Origin: Rostratula benghalensis
Taxonomy: Eukaryota > Chordata > Aves > Charadriiformes > Rostratulidae
Reading direction: 5' to 3'
NCBI GenBank assembly: GCA_013399305.1
Contig: VXAI01000046.1
Coordinates: forward strand, 3,348,731 to 3,412,730
Length of the DNA: 64,000 bases
In this document: piece by piece, positions 1 to 13,822 of the stretch
Numbering within the stretch: the stretch's first letter is position 1
Layout: the number at the start of each line of letters is the position of its first letter
Position numbers and translations under genes: made by a program
The notes under the pieces: model-generated
What the model was told of the DNA's origin: nothing
The model's input: only the letters and a program-made list of their open reading frames with translations
Database searches by the model: none

Positions 1-3000
1 ATAATATTTAGTTAAGTCATGTTTCTTTTTTCATCTTGGAAGAGTAAACCTAAGGATATGGTTTTCTGTGGGTGAAAGTTTCAGCTTTGTTTCTGTGTGC
101 AGTTAGACAAGTGTGTAGAGAGGAAAGATATGTAGTACTGAGATAGGGAACACCTGCATAGTTCACATAGCAGAAATAAGTGTGGAGATTTCCTGAAATT
201 TTAGCTCTTCCAATTCGAAGGTGATGTGAAACTCTGGTATTAAATGATATTGTAGTGTGCCTCCTAATTATTTGGAGTAGTTTGATTCTCCTGAAGTAGA
301 TAATGGGCTGGTTTTATATGTCAAAATTATGAGAAAGAACTGTATTTATCACTGAATTTTGAAAATAAAACTTTTTTAATGAGGGAAGTACTTGAAATTT
401 CAAGACTTATAAGTAGACACAACAACTAAAAAAACCTGGTGTTAAGATGTCATGCTGGAAGTTACAGAGCTATAGTGGTAAATGTATTTGTAACTGTCAA
501 TATAGTTAATGTATTGTCTAAGTTAAATATTTAATGACTTGGTCTGAAAATAAGGATTTTTTTTAAACAAACACTCTGCAAAGAAAATCTCTTCAGTCTA
601 GCAGAAGAGGATAATATAAAAATTAAAAAAACCCAAGTTTGTATTGGATTTCTGACACCTTGTGTTTGAATGCTCTGAAGCATTATTATACTAACCCTTT
701 GGATGCAAAGATAGAGCAGCCCAGCTTTCGAGGAACGTGTTCGGAAAGTTGGCAAACTTCCTTGGTACTCATGCCAAAGAGGTAAATTGTATGCTTTGTC
801 TGCTACAGTGTAAATGGACTGTAGTTGTGTTCTGAACAGATTTAGCTGGAAAATTTTATGCTAAATATAAACAGCTTGAGAATTACAGCATTAGAATGGT
901 AGGTGTCCTGTGTTGGTAACATCCTGAGAAGAAATTGTATGGACAATAACTTTTTGATGTTTTGGGGGTGTTTTTTTCCCTCTTCTACCTGTGCTTTGAA
1001 AAATGACTTTTATTGCATATTCTGCTCATGCACCAACCCCGGGCATGAAATCTTACCTCCTAAAACTAATACCCATATTGCTCATGTCTTTATTTGTAGG
1101 TATTGGGCCAAAATTTTACATGTCATCATTCAAGATGGAAGTGTTTGTGTTACAGACAACCTTATAACTTGATTATAATTTTGTAGTACGCTGCAAGTGA
1201 CATATTTAGATTAATGCTAGCAAGATGATACATTTTTTGTTTTGGTTAGCTTAACTGTTGGTACTTGGAACCAGCCACCTTTGTTACCCTTCCTGCAGGG
1301 TTTTTGATGTCATGTGATAGTTCTATTTTATAGGGGGCTAGAAGCTACTATGCACATAGTCAAGCTATAAAATGTTCTTGTTAATTTTCTTGTTATTTTC
1401 TTTAGCTTATTTAGAAGAAACATAGAAATGATAGCCATTGTAATAGGCAGTCAGTTTAATTGCCTAAGACTTTGGATTCTTATCTAAATTGCTTTAAGTT
1501 GTAAATTATTCTTGGATCAAATTTCAGTCATAGAGCAGTAGAAGTTTTTGGGTGAAAATGAAGGTTAAATATGTTTTCCTGAAAAGGCAAGCTTGACTGG
1601 GGATTGGGAACAAGGCCAGTGTTACTTTGTGGATTGTTACGCCTTTCTCGGATGAGGAACTTGAAAGGAAATGTGAACCTACTGCAGAAGATTCTTTTTT
1701 TAGGAGAAATGTTTGAGGCCTGAGGGATTCATGACTTAACAGTGAAGAAAAAAATAAAGTTGCCATATTACCTTCTGTTATAGTAGTTACTTCTGATAGC
1801 TGAATTCGTGCTTTTTCATAAAGATGATGCAAACATACTGTTGTTTATTTATATTGCCATGAAACTGCTGAGGTTCAATAGCTTCCACTGAACCAGCGAA
1901 TCTTTGCAGTGGATTGCTGAATCATTGATGGTCTAATGCATGTCATAGTAAACGGACAAGAAGCCTGATGATTTTTAACCTGAGTGCAAATACTTATTTG
2001 GATATTCTGAGTGTTACAGCATCAACACATGGAAAGAAAATAGACCCTATGCTGAAGAATTTCTTTCTGAAAGTATGAACTTGTGTTCACTGCTCAGGTG
2101 TTAGTATCCCGCAAAGAACTGCCACTGTTCTAAGGCAAGCTACACTTTCTCTTCTCATGAAAAATAGGCTTAACATCTTGTTCACAGTTGTTAAACTGCT
2201 TACAGACTGTCTAGTTGGAAATAAAGGAAAATGTTAGTGTACATGCCAAATTGTAACAGGTCAAACATGGCAGCTAGTGTGAAAGCTGCACTGATGAGCT
2301 AAGTGCCACATATTTGTTTTTGAAGACTTGTTATTTCACATCATTACCTGTTATTTTTAGTTACTATGTATTGTATCATGTGATTGAAAATTATGTATTT
2401 AGCTGTGCATTTAAAAGATCAAATCTAGAGTCAGAGATTATGATAAATGAAGAACCATTGATGATGGCTGTGGTTAACTCCTTGCAGACATGGTGAGTCT
2501 GACGTAATCAATAGTGGTTGTGATGCTTGTTAGTCTGGACACTTCCTGTAGTAGTGCTGAGAGGGTGAGTGTCATTCACATAGTGAGAGAGTAATAGGTG
2601 GGTTTGACACATGGCAGCTTTCTAGTGTGTGGTTTCTTAGGAGTGCAGTAAAGCGTGACTGCCTTGTACTTCAGATCACTCCTGTGAATGAGTCAAATGT
2701 ACTTTTTGTCATCAAAGGAAAGGCATTGCAATTTGATGCCAGGATGACATACTGTTCCGGGTAAACATGTTGCAAGGAATTTACCAGGCATGACTGAATG
2801 TGAATATTTGCTGCAGCTTTTTCTGTAATAGTAATAACACCAATAAAAATGGAAATAATTTACCATTCAATTTTGATAAACATTCATTGCCTACCTTAAA
2901 AGGAATAACAACTTTTATGAAACAAGATTTTTTTTTTTTGTCTTTCTACTAGAAACCAAGTTAGACTCTACTGCTTTTGAAGGCCCCTGAACCGTAGGAA

Positions 3001-4317
3001 AGTAGCTTTTTCCTGACAAACTTCAAATTCATGACAACACAGGATAACATTTATCTCCTGTAAAGATCACAGAAAGCCAATTCCGTTTCATCATGTCAGA
3101 GATCTGAGACAGCGGTAATTTTGGAAACTATAGCAGGGTATAGTTGACTTTAAATGATCACAACAGGCACTTCTTTCTGCTGAATACAATCATGCAGCCT
3201 TGAGAAGAAATTATTGCCATACTTTCTTCCTGTGTTGCAGAACTACATGTTGTGCCTTTTCAGACCACCTCAAGACTGTCAACCCATACGCACAGGATAC
3301 TGTAAAGATTGATAAATAGAAGTTGCAAAATAGTAGGTAAGGTGTGATAGAGTGAAGCAGAAATATGTACTTAGATGTCGAAAGCTGAGTTTTGGCAGAC
3401 TGGTGCAGGGCTGAGCTACCACCATCTGTGAGGTGCAGAGGAAGAAAGTCTAGCTTGAATGCTTCAGCTCACACTGAAGCATTGTTTTCCTATAAGTCAC
3501 ATTTTTTTAAGGAGTAATGTTTAGTCCCAAGTATAAGGAAGGAATAAATTGCGTTTAAGAGCGTGGATTCACTTGAGGGATAGTCAAATGTGCTTAGCTG
3601 CTACCTTGTTCCAGCAGGTGAATTCTCAGCATTTATTGAAATATCTGATGCAGCAATAGCCTATGTGGTATGTGTTGCTGATAACAATCAATAAAGAACA
3701 GTTCAGTTAATTGGAACAGTTAATCTGGTTCAAGTCACACATATCAGGCAAAAAGACCCAGAACTGTTGATGATTTGGACATTGGATGGCTTGGAGCAGA
3801 GACAAACCATCATATCCTGTTATCTAGGGAGAATGGGACAATCTGTATTATGATGTGATAAATTGTAGTTTCTCAAATGTAAAGTGTAAATGATAGATCA
3901 CACATGTCTGGTGGGGAGGAAGAGCAAGAAATCATGTTGCATATTGGTTTGTTCTTCTTTCTGAAATGGCTTTTCCACTATAATCAATGGCTCTTTTAAT
4001 ACATATCTGGGGAAAAAAGTTAATTAAAATTGAATTTTATATTCAAAAGTGTTGTCTTTCAATTCATACGAGTAAAAACTGTTGTACCTGCAGCAGCCAT
4101 TTTGGCATGTAGGGTTCTTATGGATTCCCCCACCCCTCCTCGATGGCTATCACCTGATAAATTTAGCAAGAGTGATATGGTAACATGGGGATGAATGCCA
4201 AGAAGATTAAAGCATAGGCATCCATGCTTTGTATAATGGGCCACATATTTTGATTTGCTTTTGGTTCTTGTAGCAATGCTTGGCTAAAACCAGTAAGAAA
4301 ATAAAAAATAAAACAAA

Positions 4318-4332
4318 ACACACACACACACC
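4318..4332. repeat. CA microsatellite
   Basis: A short, uninterrupted CA dinucleotide run set in A/C-rich sequence. It is probably variable in length and has no assigned function. Confidence 0.9.
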
Positions 4333-5023
4333 CCTCAAAACACAGTATAGAAAAATACACTAAACTCAATTGAAATGGATGGGTAGAAATATTTTCCACA
4401 TTCAGAATTGAATGCTGCAATTTCTGAAATTTATCCTTGTCTCAGTGAGTTTGACATGCAAATGCTACTGAATTTAACTATGCTAACACCAAGAATTTTG
4501 AAAATGCAGAATACCTAGGAAATATCTATGAAGGGCAAAACTATAGTTTAATTCTCTAGTTCACAGTGCAGATTTCTGCAGTGGAATTGAGAAAGCAAGT
4601 GCTATTTCAGTGCTTTCCTTTATTTGGTGTTATTCTGTAAATAACATCACTAACGTTTGAACCAGAGCCCCTTCATGGAAATGTAGCTGCAGCTAAGGGG
4701 GAATAAAAGGGAGGTGGGTGGGGACAGGAAAGAGGGGGCTTACAATAAAAAATACTCCAAAATATTCAGAAAGTCCTCTTGAATTTTGTGGGAACTCTCA
4801 GAATTAGGTGCTTTATGTGCTCATTCCCACTTTACAGTAGGTTGAGAGCGTTATTAGGCTCGTGCTGTAAACAAATACAGGGTTCAGGGCAGCTGATTTG
4901 CTGACTGGGCTTTTGGGCAGTCGAGTTCCATCTCTGACTACATTCCAGGAAGTGAGGACAATAGAATAAACAAACAGTGATTAATAGCTTTTAGGCTCTC
5001 TAGCTCATGTTGGTAAGTTTAAT

Positions 5024-5042
5024 AAAAAAAAAAAAAAAAAAA
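5024..5042. repeat. A19 homopolymer
   Basis: An uninterrupted run of 19 A. It could be the tail of an old retroposed copy, but the sequence to its left shows no element I recognise. Confidence 0.9.
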
Positions 5043-5441
5043 GATGGCTACTTTAGCAGTAACTAGCAGGAAAATGAATATTCCACGGTCACATTTCTTC
5101 AAACTAGTTTTAAAATGTAGTGTTAACAATTTGGGTTTTTCTCAGACTCCACAATATACATTGATTTTTCTACTACTGAATATTCAGATAACTGAAAAGT
5201 TGTTACTTCCAAATTACAACTTCATGTAAACATGGTATTCTGCTCAGCAGATCACTCTAGTAGTATGTGCAAAATGCATTATTTTGTTCCTTCCCTTCAT
5301 GTTCCTTTCCTGTTCATGTCCTTCCTTCCCGGTCACATGTCTGAGTAACACATGAGCAGATAAACCCTCCCGATAAACTACAGAAAAATAATTTTCCAGT
5401 TGACCATATTTAGTTTATAGCTTGAAAACAACAGCTGGTTC

Positions 5442-5471
5442 TGTTTGTTTGTTTATTTATTTATTTATTTA
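5442..5471. repeat. TTTG/TTTA tetranucleotide repeat
   Basis: About three TTTG-type units run directly into about five TTTA units, a compound microsatellite. Confidence 0.9.
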
Positions 5472-8400
5472 AGCAACAACTCTTTTATAGAACTGCATCT
5501 GAAAAAAGCAGATTTCAAAGCAATTTCCCAACCATTTCAATCACAATGATGGTAAAATAATGTGTTGCATTGTAAAATTTATTTTGGGACTTTAGTCAGA
5601 TGTAACTAGAAAGAAGCAGTACTGGGATGGTCACTTCATTTTCTGCTACATCGGGTTTTGTTGTCTCCTAGATGTGGTCCATTCTTTAGACATTCAGCTT
5701 TTGGTACTAGTATGGTGTCAGTCTTAATTGCTGGAGGTTTGGAGTAGAGGTAAAGATGCTTCCAGCTTGTTGCTCTCAGAACCTGGGTATTTGAAAGGTC
5801 TTTATCAATAAAGGGCAGAAAATGAAGAAATGTTTCAATGTTGCAAGTGACTGAAATACTTCATAATTGCATGTGAAACTCATTTTAGAAATTTAAAGTA
5901 TTTGCAAGTATGGAGAAGTAAATAGTTGCTTCCAGGAAGCAGGATGGTTAGCAAATTCCTGGGATATATTGACTGGGCCTTCGGTGTGTTGCAGTAATAC
6001 AAATACTTTAATTGCACATAAATTCCTTATACACTGTTATAGCCCCCTAAGGAATTAATTAGATAGGCAGACATTCTGTGCACAGAAGTTGCATTTATCC
6101 TGACCTTAAATTTTAGCAGAAAATCCACGAGGGGAAGGCTGGTGGCACACATTTCCATTAAGCTTAATTGTACATTTTTTGTGCATTACTGAAGACTTGT
6201 TATGTGTTGAAAAGTTGAATAAGTTTGGATTAGGGGGTGAAGTTTCAAAGTAGCAAGCTATTAAGTGCAGATGATCCTGCAGAATGCTGAAATAATTGTC
6301 CTAATGTAATTCACTGCATTTATTCTGACCTAGTAAATCTATTAATCTGCAGTGTTAATAGTTGTGTTGGTACAGAGCTAGTGTTGCTTAGAAGTCCACT
6401 GAAAGAAAAAAAACCCAAACCCAAACACCACAAATCACTTTTCTAACCAACCTAAACAAGCAAAACATCTTATGGTGATTTTATTCTATTGGAAATGGTT
6501 TTGGCAGCTTTAGTTGATTAAAATTTGCAAGAATTCTTTTGTTGCTATAGGCTTTTGTCAGCTAAGAGGCATTCCTTTTTATGTAGTGCATTTACGCATT
6601 TAACTTCAACTTTCTGGTCTTTTTAAATTAATACATGAACTATTTTCATGTTTTGATAGCTGCTGTGGATCAGAACTTCATCTGATTTTTTTTGTTGCAG
6701 TAAGAGAGTGTTCCAAGAGATCTAGAAGTGGAATAAAAGCCTTCCATAACTATGATCTGCACACACAGCACATACACAAGCCTTGCTAGCAGCAGGATTT
6801 AGGCCATCTTCTGTTTGTCCAGACAAATTATTGTGCCTGTATAAGTGATCGATCTTGTGAGCTTTAAGATACTTGAAAAGGTGGTGGTGTCAGTCCTCCT
6901 CCACTAGGGAGGAGGATTGATAAATTGCAATGTATGTTAGTGTTCAAACTGATTTGGCAATCTTCATCAGTATTAAACATGAGATGAGTATTAAACCTTT
7001 ATGCTATATTAGCTTTTCTTTAGAGTAAAAGCTAACAACTAACTAGGACAATAAAATAAAAATAAATAATTAACCCCCCAAAAAAAACAACAACAAAAAA
7101 AAAGAACCAGAAACCTTGAAATATGCTTTTTGCCATATTTTAAAAACAGAACTATTAGTTCTATTTTTATTTTTCTGCAATCATACTTTTAGAAGGAGGT
7201 TCATTGTGAAGGGAGATTGCCTAGAGAGCCTTGTGCTACAGTATTTTCTACTGTTACACCACACAGAGACTGTAAATGGTAGAAAAACACAGTTAATGGA
7301 AAATAGATGTCTTTGAGAGGTCAGTGTGCTTGTTTAATTTATGTTAATACCCAGACTTGTGCTTCAAGTTTTATGTTGCCAGCAGACAATTGCAAGGTAT
7401 GTCTGTATGTATCTCTATATAAACTCAGAGTTTGTTCATTATGATATTTTAAGTGTGAGTAATTTGGAAGCCTGGATTGAGTTTTATTTTGTTGAATTTA
7501 AAGCTTTTCTTTTTGGCAATGCAAATTCTGACTCCCAAAGAGAAAAGGAAACTTAGAACTTCCTGAGTTGCTTCCTTTCCAGTGTGTTGGCAGAAGATTC
7601 TTTAAAACTAAAAATTAATGGACTGGGGATAAGTAACTAACTTGTTTGTATCTTGTGTTACAGAGTGGTTACTGGAAGCATTCCACATGGTCAAGCAGTA
7701 CTTGCAGAAAAGCTTATTTTCTATTAAATGAAGTTTCATTGTCCGGTAAGGTTCTCTTCAATTTTTTTTGGTTAAGCATATAATGACATAAAAACTCCTA
7801 CATTACTTGAAAACTTTCATCTGCTGCCTGTATATATTAATGCAATATTATCTTTAGAGAATGTATAAAATGTATACAGCTGTGGTGGTGAAGAGAGAAA
7901 TCAAGCTGAAACATAACTGTGATGCATGAATATTGAAGCTTCAAGTAAACATTGCAATTAACAGCCAGGAGACAAACCTGACCGTTACAGCTATTGACTA
8001 TTTTTAAACAGTTTCCAGGGAGGCTGGAGAATATGATCACATAATAAATGAGTTTTTTAAGCCTTAGGTAAAAGGGCTGTGCCTTTCATTGGTATGAGAA
8101 CAAATAGCTGAGATGACGACTTAACTTGTCTCATCTTAATACATGTAAGAGGTGGCAAAAAGAACAGGGAAAAAAAATCATAACTAGATGAGCTTCACAG
8201 ATGTATTAACATTTCTGCCCTGCAATGTTTTGAGAAGACAATGTCACAAAGTGGTACGACTTGCTTTGGGCAAAATGTTGATAGATCTTGCTCCAGATTG
8301 TTAATCTGTTGGAGTTATTTTGACCTTGTACACATTACTGTTCTAAATGTGTCTCTGGCTTTGACTGCTCATCTGGAAATGGTGCTTGTAATACTAAAAG

Positions 8401-8620
8401 GTCACTAATGGAATTTTGTCCTGCTATTCTCCATGTTTGAGAAATGTCTTTAGTAAACTTTCAAAGCAGCCTGTAATTCAAGCAGCATGTCAGTTCATAT
8501 CAGATATGTCTGAGGACACGGTTAAATGCAGTAAAATCACTAAAGAGTGAATAGTTACTTCGAACACACATTTCATTGTAAGTACAAATCTTAAGGCTAG
8601 ATGTTTAGCAGCACTGTTTT

Positions 8621-8641
8621 GTTGTTATTATTATTATTATA
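8621..8641. repeat. TTA trinucleotide repeat
   Basis: Several TTA units preceded by two TTG-like units. It is a plain microsatellite. Confidence 0.85.
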
Positions 8642-11600
8642 CAATTACAGCTAAATATTTATAGTGTTCTTATAATCAACCCTGTCAGCAAAAATGTTGT
8701 AACTATTGTGTACTTGAAGAATTAACACTGCATTAAGTCCTCTTCTGTGATGTCTATTTCCCTCATTTCACTGATGCTTCTGTCAGATCACTGTTATCAG
8801 TTGTGGGATCAAGTAACAAAGCTAAAGATCTAATTAGCATTTGATTTTAGAAATTTTTTAAAAAGTCTTATCTATTTGTGTAGTTAGACTAATTATGTCT
8901 GTCTGTATAACTGATTGGACTGGATTGGTAACTACTTAGTGATCAAACAATGCAGGTGCTTTGGTGAATATTCTTGGTTCCTGAAGTGTGAAAGGAGATT
9001 TCCCTTAGGAAACATTTTCAATTCATCCATGCTGGCCTGATTCAGGAATGAATCTCTCCAAGTCCACAATGATTTCCCTCCCTTCTGTCAGCAATATGTC
9101 AGTGCCTGCTGGCTGTTGGATACATAAATGAATGGTAGGAGAATAAACTTAAACTCAAGAAATTCAGTGATTTCTTCACACGGGACCCCAGTAGTAGCAG
9201 AAAGTAAGCGTAGTCACTAGTGGGATGACTGCCAGTAAGAATATGAGTAGTCAGGAATGCTTCCAGTGCTTTTTTCATGTGTACACTAGAAGGAAAGCAA
9301 AAGCTAAAATTTCAGAAAATTCTTTTTTGGCTTTAACTGTTATGTGATTGTCTTTATGGAAATCCTATTTATTAGAAGTTTTTTTGAGAGATAATGAGTT
9401 GTGATTTCTTGCAAATTACTAACACAAAAATGGCTAAGGAAGCTGACTGTTGCCTGTCCGCCATGATTCAGTGGTTTTCCTGTGTCAGGTAGTTCAGATA
9501 CTAGATATGAGAAACTTGATGTTAAAGAAAACTTGTTGTTAAACAGCTTTGATAGGGTGGCTCACTTGTCAATATTGAATAAATTTGAAAAGCCATTTTT
9601 GTTGTCACTCTTCAGTAGATTGGCTAGCAACACTCTGAGAAGAAATATTATCCTTTCTTGATTTAGTTAAAAACCCCTTATCAGTTTAATATATATATAT
9701 TGTATAATAGCAAAGCCGAACAACTGCAGTGAGTTGTGAACAAAGAAAAACCTATTTATAAAAAAAGAAGACAGACAAAAAGGAAAAGTGCATGTGCTAA
9801 ATTATTCTGTTGACTTTCTTTCATAAGTGGAAAACATTTTAAAATATTGTTATAGGAAAATGCATCTCCATGTCCTAATCTGTATTACACAACATTAGTT
9901 CTTAAAGGGGGAAAAACAAAACCACATTTACATGGAGATTAGATGAGCATAGTATAATGTTTCCCTATATGAAACTGAAGAAAATGAAGTTGCATTTGTT
10001 TTAGTACATTTTACCATTTAAGTTACTTTAATGGTGGTTAAAGTTGAATAACTTTTTCTGGAAGTGTTACTGATACCATGATGCATGAAATGCTTACGGA
10101 CTTACTCCAAAGATAAATATTGTTTGTCAGCCTATACCTTCTGCTGCAGCCATTCCAGTCATATGGGGCAAGCACATGTGGTCTTAGGCTGAGTGTATGC
10201 AGGAATTCTTGAGTGTTGCTCTATTCATTCTGAGATTTCATTTCGTTTGTACTTTTTGTGTGTGTGGTGGTAGTGCATTGTGAATAATTTCAATTAGTCA
10301 CTCCTTTGAGTTGTGTAGTAACTACAGTCTTTGTAAACCACATTATCACCAATGGTGGGCTGATTTTTAGGTCCTGAACCTCGATCACTGGATCAAGGAT
10401 TTTGTGTATTGCATGTGTTGAATACTCAAAAGCATCATCTCAAGACAGAAAGCTTTTTAGTCAACTTTGCTTCTGTTCTCTGGACAAAAACTCTCAAAAA
10501 GGCTTTGTGAAGTTTGTAAGTACAAAAATATGCTGATGTGTACAATTTTATTTCTGGGAATGCATAGACAAAAGATGAAAATGGTCAAAAGGCTATTGAA
10601 TGACTGCTTTCTGAATTGCTCTATCAGGACTATAAGAACTCACTCAAGTGAGATTAAATGAATTATTGTTAAAATTGTTGTGGACATTTTTATCTTTTTC
10701 GTATATGATCCAAACAAAAATTGTAACTTCTTATTGCGTCCCTATTTAGGGTGAATCAGGTGAAAAGTTTTCTAGCTCTTTTCTGGATGCAAGAAAAATC
10801 ATATTTAATCTTGTTATGCCATTAAAACAGCAGTGCATAATGAATTTCCCTTTGGAATTTCCAATTCAACTTTCTGTGTTTCCAATGTAAAGATTATTGA
10901 GGCTCAGGAAAAGATAACTGTCTTGTTGAATGTGAGAAATTAATAAGGAATATAAATTCAGTTTCACGTACTATGAGAAAAGTGTTGGGTATATGGCTAG
11001 TGGAAGAAGACATCGTTGAAGGCCTGTGCTGGTTCTGACATAGAATGAGGGGGAAAGAGGGTCTCTCAGGGGAAGATGATCTAAGCAAATGAATGGCAGC
11101 ATCCAAGTCTCTTTTCCTGAACAGTGACCTAAACCCCAAACAGGCTTTTGTTCATAGTATCACTTCGACATTGAAGTTGCACTTAAAGTAACTGCTGCAG
11201 CATGCTTTCCACAAGAAAATTCTTTGAAGAATAGTTGTAACACAGTACATAACAAGCAAGTAAGGAAACACCAGTAAAACTGAGATTCCTGCCAAAGCTG
11301 GATAGATTCCTGTTTTGAATACCAGGCTTGCATCATGATTTTTTCAATATTTGATTTCAGTATTTTGAAACCTTCTTTTCACCCTTTTGAATGAATTGTG
11401 CTTCATTCCAAAGAGAATAGGATGTAAATAGGATTTGGAATTGTGAGGAAATGTATTTGATGTTTCAATGCAGAATACAGAGTGGGCTGGGAAATAGTGG
11501 TACCTGGTGAAGTTCTAATAAGCAAGAGTAGTGTTACATAAGGAGACATTTCACTCCTGTCTTGCTTAGTTGTTGCAGTAAGGTGCATCTTAGAGGGAAA

Positions 11601-13332
11601 GGATTGGAGTTTCACAAGCAAATAAAATACAGCAGCTTAAAAGGACTATTCCCCATAATGAAATATTTCTGTAACAGAGAGGTATGTGGAAGTCTTGAAA
11701 AAGTAAGTCAATTTATTTTATGTTTACACAAAAGAATTCTAGTGTGTGTTTTAATAGTGTAATTCAGGGTGAATGCTGTACATGATTCAGCTATGTAATA
11801 CAAGATTTAGCACAAGGCTTAATTCTAAATGGATAAACACCTTGTAAATATCAGTGATGTGTAGCATTTCTTTTATTTACTGTGCTAGTAGTGCCCCTGC
11901 TCCTCAAAAAAACCCAGTGGGTTAATGCCACTAGCATCAGCAATTATACTGAAGTTTTATTTCAAGTTGTTCCATCGAATATTTTCTCTATATCCTTCTG
12001 CCTCTAGTCTATGGATAAGATTACTTCAAACTTTTCAAGTATTGCATTATTAATCAGACTATATATATATAATTCAATATGAGCAATCCAATGAGCATTC
12101 CCTTGCAACTGGAGTTGATTAATGATGCTGAGCCTGCAGTAACTGTAAGGAGGTTATGTTTTAAATGCTTGATGCATGTTTCTGAGGTCTTACATTTACA
12201 GCAAAAGTCATCAGCCATTCAGTTAGTGATGATTGTGAGGGAAGAGTAGGAGAAGCACTTCGACCCTGAGTGCACTGACTGTACTAGACAGCGTACTAGG
12301 GAAAAGGTGTTTTCTCTTCAATCCCTTTTCAGTGGGAAACTGTCTCAACAATTCGCAATGCTTAAAAGCAGTGATGACTTTCAGGGATGTATGCTATGCA
12401 TGTGCTCGATTCATACATGTACAAATAGGCTGTATTTATGTAATATTAGTGTGTTAATATGCACACACCTAAAAACATAAATAGTATATGAAAGCCAAGT
12501 AGTACTTCTAAAACTGATACTTGGTATATCATTACACATGTTATTTACAAGGTTAGTCACTTTAATACCTTTTTATTATGAACACCTGTATTTTTTTAAA
12601 TAAAGCTGAATCTCTAATAGCATGTGGACATGCTCTGTGTTTCTGCAGTTGTGGTTTATTTGTTCCTTTTCAGATAATAATAGATAGCAAAATAGTTAAC
12701 AGATCTTTATTAAGTATTGACATAATGTGTTTCACATATATATTGTGCTTTGTTATTTGCTACAGATAAGGAATTATATGGACTATATGAAATATGGATT
12801 TCTATTTAGAAATGGACCCCTCCTTGTGTTTTTATAGTACGAAGTTAGGGGGATGATGCTATAACATAGTCAATTTTGAAATACTGAATTTTCACAAAAT
12901 TAATAGCAGCTTATATTCTATTAGATTTATTGTTCCTTTAAGCCAGGAATTGTTCTCAAACCTAATTCAAATGCTTAAAAAAACCCAGAAAATTTCATGT
13001 GTGACATCAGGACCTTGTAAACAGTATTCTGTTTCTTAGAAGGGAAATACTGGTTCCAGACAAAGCCCATTTGCTGGGTGGCAAGTTGAGTCTATATTGT
13101 TGTGACAGAATTCAATTATTCTGTCAGTACTTGGAGCTGGAGATTTTTTACACAGTGATGGAAAGAATGAGTGTCCCTGCACAGCTGTCTCCTATGTTGT
13201 TATTTATGCAAGTGTTGTCTCATTTTTTTGTCTTACATTAAATGGATTTATTTTTGGGATTGCCTGAAACTCACTGTGGAGCTCAGCAGTAAAAAAGAAA
13301 GTTTTGGCATAGGAGCAAGAGCTGGGAATGCC

Positions 13333-13662
13333 CTAGACATTATATGAAAATGAAAACTGAATCACCTTGGCCATGTAATACTGGAATGAAATAGGAGTGG
13401 TGTGTAGTGGTCCAAGGTGGTGTTTATTCCTTTGTAATCCTCTTTCATCTATGAATTTTCCCACTGAACTGCCTTCCCCATCGATGCTGTTGTTGACCAT
13501 CAGCTGAGGTGGAGGAGGAGGTCCTGGTAGGTAATTTTCTTCTGACTTAAATGGGGTTTTCTGGAGGTATGGCATCTGTGGAGGTTGCTCTTGGAAATCT
13601 TTTTCATAATTGACACGTTGTAAATGATAGTGGTAGCTGGAGTTCAGTGCATTTTTGTGTAG
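13333..13662 (-). pseudogene. Unidentified protein-like open frame on minus strand (block D)
   Basis: Read on the minus strand, one frame stays open for 110 codons from just after a TAA at 13663-13665 to a TAG at 13333-13335. Its first half has the composition of real protein: a stretch around HYHLQRVNYEKDFQEQ, then a proline run (PGPPPPPQ) and a Ser/Gly/Asp-rich part with GSSVGKFIDERG. There is no credible start codon context. It is either an exon-like or decayed coding remnant, possibly related to the block at 15765-16477, or a chance frame. I do not recognise the family. No splice signals that would make it a working exon were established. Confidence 0.3.
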
Positions 13663-13717
13663 TTAGGAATTTATACCTATGTCACACAGACCAACCTATC
13701 TACCATTCTCTCTTTTC

Positions 13718-13822
13718 AGATGTGTATGCGCAAATGTGTGTTCGTATGCATCTGTTCATATATATGTCTATGTAGGTGTAGAATGTGTGTTCTTCCATGT
13801 ATAGCACATATCTAGTATATTC
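13718..13822. repeat. Decayed TG/TA-rich simple repeat
   Basis: An imperfect alternation of TGTG, TATG and CATATATA motifs, the look of an old purine-pyrimidine dinucleotide repeat broken by point changes. Confidence 0.5.

Larger units (their letters stand above)
1..13332. other. Upstream non-coding DNA, probably 5' intron or flank of TLN2
   Basis: I find no exon, RNA gene or recognisable transposon here. Short open frames on both strands lack family motifs and look like chance. AT-rich sequence alternates with simple repeats: a CA run (4318-4332), A19 (5024-5042), TTTG/TTTA units (5442-5471) and TTA units (8621-8641). Mammalian TLN2 has a long 5' region with non-coding exons, so such exons could be hidden here, but the sequence alone does not reveal them. 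Confidence 0.6.
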
